NCBI GenBank assembly: GCA_930367215.1
Contig: OV884056.1
Coordinates: 47,926,308 to 47,990,307, forward strand
From: Pollenia angustigena
Lineage: Eukaryota > Arthropoda > Insecta > Diptera > Polleniidae
Reading direction: 5' to 3'
DNA: 64,000 nt
Below the pieces are notes generated by a model. The model ran no database searches. It was not told the origin of the DNA and saw only the letters and a list, made by a program, of their open reading frames with translations. Both the position numbers and the translations under genes were made by a program. Positions 57,421-64,000 of this stretch are shown here, piece after piece (the first letter of the stretch is position 1; each line of letters opens with the position of its first letter).

Positions 57421-60400
57421 AAAAAAAAAAAAAAAAATAACATCATAAAAAAAACTAATTAAACTGCTTGACATAGCAGAAAACTGTTTTTTGTAAGATA
57501 ATACCACATCTTAAGCAAAATAAATATTGGAATTAAAGGAAATTATATATTAGTTTGCTTGTTGGTTACGTTTGTTTCATCAAATATTTGCCAAATGTGA
57601 CCATAGCAGGTGTATTTTTCTATTTTTTTTTTAATATGCCAAAATCACCCAGATTTTATATTCATTTAATATGTCTGCTCCAACTAGCCTTGCACCAACA
57701 TCAAACACAACAACCTCCACTTCTCTAAAGTAAAATAAAAAGATTTCAATGGTTTCAATTCTTTAATCCTTGTAAACTTAAATGAAGTTCATACTTGAGA
57801 TTGACACTTGTATTTCCGTAACTCACGAAAAGGAAATATCTAAACTGTGAATATGGAAAGAAAGCAAAAGACTTAAATGAACAAAAAGAATAACCATTTT
57901 AATATTTTTAATTTCCTATGAAAACTTAAATGACAAAAAAAAAAAAAAATTAGAATAAAAAAATTGAGAGGAAAATGTAAAAAGTACAATTCTATGTAAG
58001 TTTAATGAATATTTATTTATCTTTGAATTTTATGTATGTATAATTTGTAATGGGAAACAACTTGTTGCAAGTGGTGTCTAACTTGCAACAAGGAGAAATT
58101 AAATGGACTAAACGGACGGGTTGTAAAAGAGTAAGTTCTTCCGGATGCATTTTGTGAGAATCACGCCAATTTTTTGGGTCGCTTATAAAAACAAGTGCCA
58201 AAAAACAATTTGACGCATTAAAGAGAATCATGAACTTTACATTTTGATACGATAGAGGCAATATTGGATTTGGTTATGAATACCGATAACGAATATCGGG
58301 CCGTTGTTTCCTTGATAAAAAAATTTTTGGTGATTAAGGTTTTGCACGATGTGGGCTAAATGTGTTTCATCTTTCACCCATAGAAACAAAGATTTGACAT
58401 TCTAGTGTCCAAACTGGATGTACGGAATTTGTTTTAAATACTCCTTGTATACAAAGTTTGTTTTATCACAAAGATTGGGAAAATTGTCAAATCTCGTTAA
58501 CTCTAATTTTTGTAGACTGATGGCGTTACATCCTTCGGAAAAATCAGGTGCAGCCAATACCTGAAATTCGGCAGAGTTTTAAATTGACAGATGTCTTTAG
58601 GTCGCGGGTGACTAAAATCTATTCCCCCGGAGTTCTGTCGGGATCAACTTCACCTTTTGCCATTACAGCCTCCGTGAAAATACTTAGGATTCGGCAAAAA
58701 TCCAAAATTGACAGATCTCGTGTGATCGCGGCTGATCAGAACACCAATCTAGGCGTCAGTAGCCGCCAGTAAATAAGCACTGGACTGGCTATTAGTTAAG
58801 GTCACCGGTAGTATGCTTCTATCGGGTAATGCTTTCTGTCTTTCAGGACGAGATCACGTGGTAGTTGTGGTCGTGAAAAAGTGAAAAGCTTACTAAAGAG
58901 CTTATTTTTTACCACTTGTGGGAGAGTTCGGCCTGAGGGATAATCATTTCCTGGTGTTGCAGCTACTCAGTAGATGCTGCTCCTAGTACATTTCCAAAAG
59001 CAGCGGAAGTTAGATAGCTTTAGCTCCTAGATAAAAGGCGACTGAATAACCTTGCCGGATTATTTTCTCAAATTGCTACCTGCTCTCACACTTGGGGGAG
59101 GTTGGTAAACTCATTTTTTTTTTTATCTAGTGGTTTAGGTCCACCATAAGATAAGGTTATATGGCAGGGTCCTATATAAAGCTTTCACACAACTAACCCG
59201 AACCTTTCTGGGACCACGGAAACCATTGAGACTACGATCGCAATCGGGGTATTTGCTGTACCTGGTGCTCCTAGGAAGATCCACCGGCAAGCCGAACGTC
59301 CTCAAAATTGTTAAAAATTTACCAAGTCGAATTTTTAAGATTTTCTTTAAAGCGATTTTAGTTATAAGCCGCAGCCTTCACGTTATTCAGGAAGGAGCCA
59401 ACATAAGTTGAGAACCTTAGGTACTAGATTTTTATCTCTGGTCATCTATAATCTATAGACTGCAATGATACTTAAAATGAGGCGCAAATCCTACATACTC
59501 GCGGGATGCTCTCCTATTGTCGAAGATATAAAAAACAACTTGCATAATTTCTGATTGCGAAGAAAATCATTTCTTCTGGAGTGCAAAGAAAGTTTTATAT
59601 CACACACAGAACTAGCAGATTCGACTTTTCTTTGTCTTATAATTGCCAGTTAGAATATGATCAAAACATTTCAAAGTTGCTGAATTCGCTTCTGACCTCT
59701 AAAGATAATCTGTTTATTTTGGAGTCCACCTGTTGACAGGATAAGCTGACTAAAACAAAGGCCAATACTTTTAAAGACATGATTTTTTTAATCGTTTTGA
59801 AATGAAGTCATAGATTTATAAAAAAATACTTAAATTTATTTATGCCATTCTGTCATCCATGGCATCTTGTCCCTTGGCTATATCAAAATTCTAACGTCTG
59901 AAATATATTTTAATTCTTTAGAATTCCATTCCTTTAAATACATTTTTATACGCCATGCAAAAGCCATGACTAAAAACAATACAAAAGAATATGTATTAGA
60001 AAATTTGTATTAAATAAATGGCAAACAAATAATTACACACAACCACACGCATTTTAAAACACAATTTATTGCAAATCGAGAGGGAATATTGAAAAAAAAA
60101 AAAAATAAAACAATACTGACAACAACAATTGTGTTCTCTATGATTGTTTAATCGAAACAGTATCAAACAAAAGAAAGAAAACCGCAGATGTAAAGGAAAA
60201 GGAAATGGCAACAAGCACAAAAACAAAATAATTTAAAAAAAATATGGCCATACGGTATGGCCCATACCACCTCTCAATCACTCTCTATCTATCTATCTAT
60301 CTCTCCTCTCTCTTTCTTAGCCACTTACCCTTACTTTTACTCACTGTTTGTGTTACTTACACAATCTACCTCTCATTTTCATTTCAATACAAATGAAAAT

Positions 60401-60837
60401 AATAACGGAATGTTTGAATGAGAAATTGTATGGGAATTGTATGATTTTATGAGTGTATTGGCATCTGTGGGTAGGAGAGATAAAGTTGAATCAAACTTAT
60501 TGAATATTGAATAAAAATAAATGAATAGAGCAAAAACAATAAGATCTGTAGATAGAAAAAAATAAATAAATTAAAATACTTACGTATTTATATGTAAAAT
60601 ATTTAAAAATAAGAAGAAAAATAATGAACAAATCACAAGAATATAAAACAAACATTAATGTGACGATGATGCGAAAAATATAACAAATGGACACACGATC
60701 TCATTCAAGTTTGTCATGAAACAAGATGGAAGGTTGCTAATAAGAAACAAGTTCGAATTATGTATTTGGCAAAACCAAATTATGGTCATATTAGTATTTT
60801 CGATTAGCAACAAACGTAAGACGTAAAATTAAGAAAA
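57421..60837. other. Non-coding DNA
   Basis: Contains a perfect 12 bp inverted repeat CTTGTTGCAAGT/ACTTGCAACAAG at 58061-58092, a GC-richer decayed repeat at 58540-59450 of unknown type (its start resembles 28197-28262 inverted and 38038-38090), and an (ATCT)n run at 60283-60304. No exon recognised. Confidence 0.45.
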
Positions 60838-61702
60838 CAAGTTAGAGTGCTATATTCGGCTGTGCCGAATCTTTGTTAATCCCCACGGAGAGTTCGAATA
60901 TTTCAGGAGTGGGATCTATATGATATCTATTTATTTTTAATTTATCTTAATAAAACAGACGTCAGCATTAAAATTGCCTGCGGTTAAGGCCTATATAAAT
61001 TTATTGACCGATTTGCTATATGAAGCAAAGATGGAACTAATTGTACCGCAATATCGATATCTGCTACGGCTTACGGCTTATTTAGTTAATTTACCAGAGT
61101 GGGCTTTATATGTGGACTAAAGTTAGTTATGGACCGATCATCACGAAAGTAATTCGTGTGATTTCTAGTCCTATAAAACTGTGAAGTACTCTATTTTATT
61201 ACATCAGCATTATCTATTACTAAACTGTTTTCAGCGAGTGGGGTTTATATGGGGCCTAGTGTAAATTATGGACCGATCTTCGCGAAATTGTACAGTGTGG
61301 TTTCTAGCAAAATCTTATATAATTTCCGGCAATTTTCTTCCATTTATGTTAGTTTTTTAATAAAACTAATCATTTCTTAGGACGGTGGTTTCACATTTTG
61401 ATTCATAGCTCTGCTATTACTGAACCGATTTTGCTGGATTTCTATCCCAAACTGCTCCGAAACTAGAAGCAATTTGACACCAAGTTTATTCATTTCTTTT
61501 TCGAAAGTGAGCGTGTTTTCAACAGACACACAGACACACAGACGGACAGACAGATGAACATGGCTTAATCGACTTCGAATTACTCACGGAGCCAGAATAT
61601 ATATACTTAATGGAGTCTGAGATGACTAATAAAAAAGTTTCACACGGAATGACAAACTTAGTATACCGTCTTCACAACTAATTGTGGTGGAGGGTATATA
61701 AA
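60838..61702 (+). repeat. Same dispersed repeat type, copy 2 (longer)
   Basis: Head AACAAGTTAGAGTGCTATAT then TCGGCTGTGCCGAAT. The middle repeats GACCGATCTTCGCGAAATTG-like phrases and ends ACAGACGGACAGACAGATG then GGCTTAATCGACTTCGAATT. The tail is AATTGTGGTGGAGGGTATAT. Fragments of head or tail also lie at 43083-43120, 9532-9585 and 54977-55016. Confidence 0.7.
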
Positions 61703-64000
61703 CAGCGATTACGGAATCTGCGCCAACGGAAGAAAAATAAATTTCTAAAGCCTTTGCCTAATCTATGAAATGAAACACAGTAAAACACATAAGAAAAAAA
61801 TCCAGACGGGGACTCAAAAATATTTTTCAGATTTCCCTAAAACCATTAACAACGTTTGTAGTAAACAGAGAATGGCTTTGTGCGATTGCAAAAATTTCGC
61901 ATTAAATCAACAACATCCAAATACACTCATTTGTGTTTATGCGATCAAACTTTCTCAGCTACACCATCGGTGTGGTTTCAAAATTCATTCAAGTCATGCA
62001 CAGCGTATTGGCTTTGCCATTCATACCATGTTTAGCTTCGTTCGCCAATTATTGCTTTGGTAAAAAACATATACAAAGAAAAATACACAAAAATCATTGC
62101 TCTGATGACTATTCAGCAGCTGAAACAATTTCCATAGAAACAGAAGACGTTTTTATTTTTTATCATTTCTTAAAAAGTACAGTAGTTCTGTATGTACAAT
62201 GTATTGTTGTTATTGTTGTTATTGTTGTTTATGTTGCTTGTTACGCTTTTAAAAAAATACCCGGCAAATAATAGGACAAGTCCAAACACGCGTGTAAAAT
62301 GAAGCCCAAAAGGGACTAGGACTAGTCCAAAAGTAACCTAAACATAAGGAAAAAACATGGCCTATTTAACATTACGATGTCCTAGGGCAGGACTATATAA
62401 CCCAGCTGTGGATTACAAAGGAGTAGTATTAAAACTACTCCATGGTATACTCAAGAGGATTAGTTTTGAAAACGTTTAAAAACGAACACATTTCTTTAAA
62501 AAACGAAGATATGTCGTCTCACTACAAACACTTTTTAACAATGACATGGTCTATGCTTGCATTACATCGGATTAGTCCAAAGAGTAGTCCATTTGATCAA
62601 AAACAGGTGGTCCAATATTATTTGCAGGGCAAACACAAAAACAAATTGTACAATACAACTAGTTTATTTAAACTTATGCCTACAAAAATTATACCAACAA
62701 AGCGACTCGTACTCATACCAATTTACATTTATCGTTTTGTCATCGAGTGGACAAAGACTTCTAAAATGCAAAAGCAAAAGAATAAATGCCGTTTGACTTT
62801 AAGAAATTGTGTTATTGCGTGCGCAACAATAAATGCAAACAAAGCACTTTCAATAAAAAACTCACACATGCACAAATCAAATGTGTACAAAACGATGTCA
62901 AAATTACCAACGTTGAACTTTGTTTTGCAGGCATAGAGTTAATGTAAATTATAGCGTATAAGTAAATCAACAAAAATTGTGGATTTTACAGTTCTCTGGT
63001 AGTAAAGTAACAATTATTTGTAGCATGAGTGATATTTCCATACTTAACGTACACTTTCATCGAAACGTATTAGAAATTGCAAATCGAAACTTATTTGGCC
63101 GTAATCGTATCAAAACGCTTTAAGGTGAAATACATGACCGATTCGAAACAGTTTCGATACCAAAGATGGAAGAGTTTTTTTCTTCTACCTCCTCACCACT
63201 AATGCTTTAAAACCATTGTTCCAGGAAAGTTTTGCATGGGGGCCCTTTTAAAAATAATACAAATTGAAACTAACTTTATCATTAATTTAACCAAAAGTTT
63301 TCTCCTAGTTTTTCTTTGGTACCGGCAACAACTTTACCAAAATCTTTATAATGCAAGACATTTTTCTGTTTTAGCCAACGAACAAACGTTGTACTTAAAA
63401 CGTATTTGCACCAAATCTGTTTCTATACATGTGGTCTTCACCTGACAATTTCCTGACTTCATATTAAAAAAACGCTGACAAAAATTTTTAAGTTTTCTTT
63501 ATATAGACTTTGACGTTTGGTATGACAAAAAATTGTCAGCTTAAGACCCCATGATAGGTGGTGATAATTGTTCATACTGCTCTTTTTTACAACTGAGATT
63601 TTATTTTGTTTGTCATAACAGTAGCCCGCTTACACTACAGCTTAGTATTTACTAGTTATTTTTGACTAGATTTCCCATAAAAAATCAGAGTCTACTTCGA
63701 GACTAAATTTTGACGAAATTAACTTAAAATCTAGATATACATCAGGGATGATAAATGAGAAAATCAATAGCGTACCCCAATAGTAGTCCTGAATCATTTT
63801 TTAATTTTTTTTTTTTTATTTTTTTTTTTATAAACAAAAATTTAATACAACAAAAGCAAAAGGTACTTAAAAAATTCATTTGTACATGTAAAGCATAAAT
63901 AGCAAAAAAAAAAAAACATTCCCACTAAAAAAAAAAAAAAAAGTTTTAAATTTAAAAAAAAATTAAAAAAAAAATGTTTTCAAAAGATGGATCAAATAGC
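61703..64000. other. Non-coding DNA
   Basis: Two longer open frames (61933-62271, 112 codons; 62442-62936, 164 codons) have no recognisable domain, no splice-phase support and atypical composition, so I do not call them genes. The end (63795-63965) is poly-A/T. Confidence 0.45.

Noticed and set aside
61933..62271. 112-codon frame with hydrophobic start (MFMRSNFLSYTIGVV) as a possible small membrane protein
   Set aside because: No homology I recognise, overlapping frame of similar length, Val/Ile run from a TTGTTA microsatellite-like tract, and no splice or conservation evidence.
62442..62936. 164-codon frame starting MVYSRGLVLK
   Set aside because: Lys/Asn/Thr-rich composition expected from AT-rich DNA; no domain or exon signals.

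Overview
The window looks like intron-rich, repeat-rich euchromatic DNA of a higher fly (Diptera, probably a calyptrate such as a blow fly or house-fly relative). It is very AT-rich with many poly-A/T runs. The only convincing host coding sequence is spliced, low in complexity and rich in Ser/Thr/Ala/Asn. The rest is dominated by degraded class II transposons (DD41D mariner-like, hAT, piggyBac-like, Transib-like, unassigned TIR elements), one jockey/CR1-group LINE fragment and several degenerate minisatellites. I see no bacterial-type genes, CRISPR arrays or rRNA.

Host gene: one gene on the + strand is supported. An exon with a good acceptor and an ATG at 20509 runs to a GT donor at 23127. 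It joins in phase to an exon at 25994-26771, which ends at another GTAAGT donor. Together they encode the first 1,132 residues of a Pro/Ser/Thr-rich, probably disordered protein that I could not name. No later exon was recognised, so 26772-64000 is either a giant intron or intron plus flanking DNA. The 1-20508 stretch is probably upstream intron or flank.

Layout: 1-4120 is a degenerate ~30 bp minisatellite carrying two small hAT-like insertions, a DD41D mariner-like element and a compound foldback. 5393-5637 is a near-perfect palindrome. 7113-9068 is a non-autonomous hAT with internal ~280 bp tandem units. 11055-13590 is a second minisatellite split by a DD41D copy with an internal 534 bp tandem duplication. 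14820-15640 and 17684-19070 are two more DD41D relatives. 23200-25690 is a ~30 bp intronic array between the coding exons. 30381-32283 is a piggyBac-like element. 33470-35045 is a LINE reverse-transcriptase fragment. 35294-36136 and 49647-50499 are two TIR elements that share GGYGGCATG ends and a central 82 bp repeat unit. 40671-41677 is a TIR element inside a GTGGGC-type tandem repeat. 42651-44672 is a nest: a hAT inside a tRNA-like/SINE-like unit inside a CACTGAAAGAA-type TIR element. 51360-54954 is a piggyBac-like element whose transposase is split by a Transib-like element. 56640-57420 is a ~165 bp tandem repeat.

Best leads: (i) the GGYGGCATG/82 bp-unit elements, which I cannot place in a named superfamily, one of which has an unoccupied paralogous target in the same window; (ii) the Transib-in-piggyBac nest, where termini, target duplication and residual protein agree; (iii) datable nested insertions in the DD41D and hAT/SINE regions. 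I did not find a novel functional multi-gene system; the novelty here lies in element architecture.
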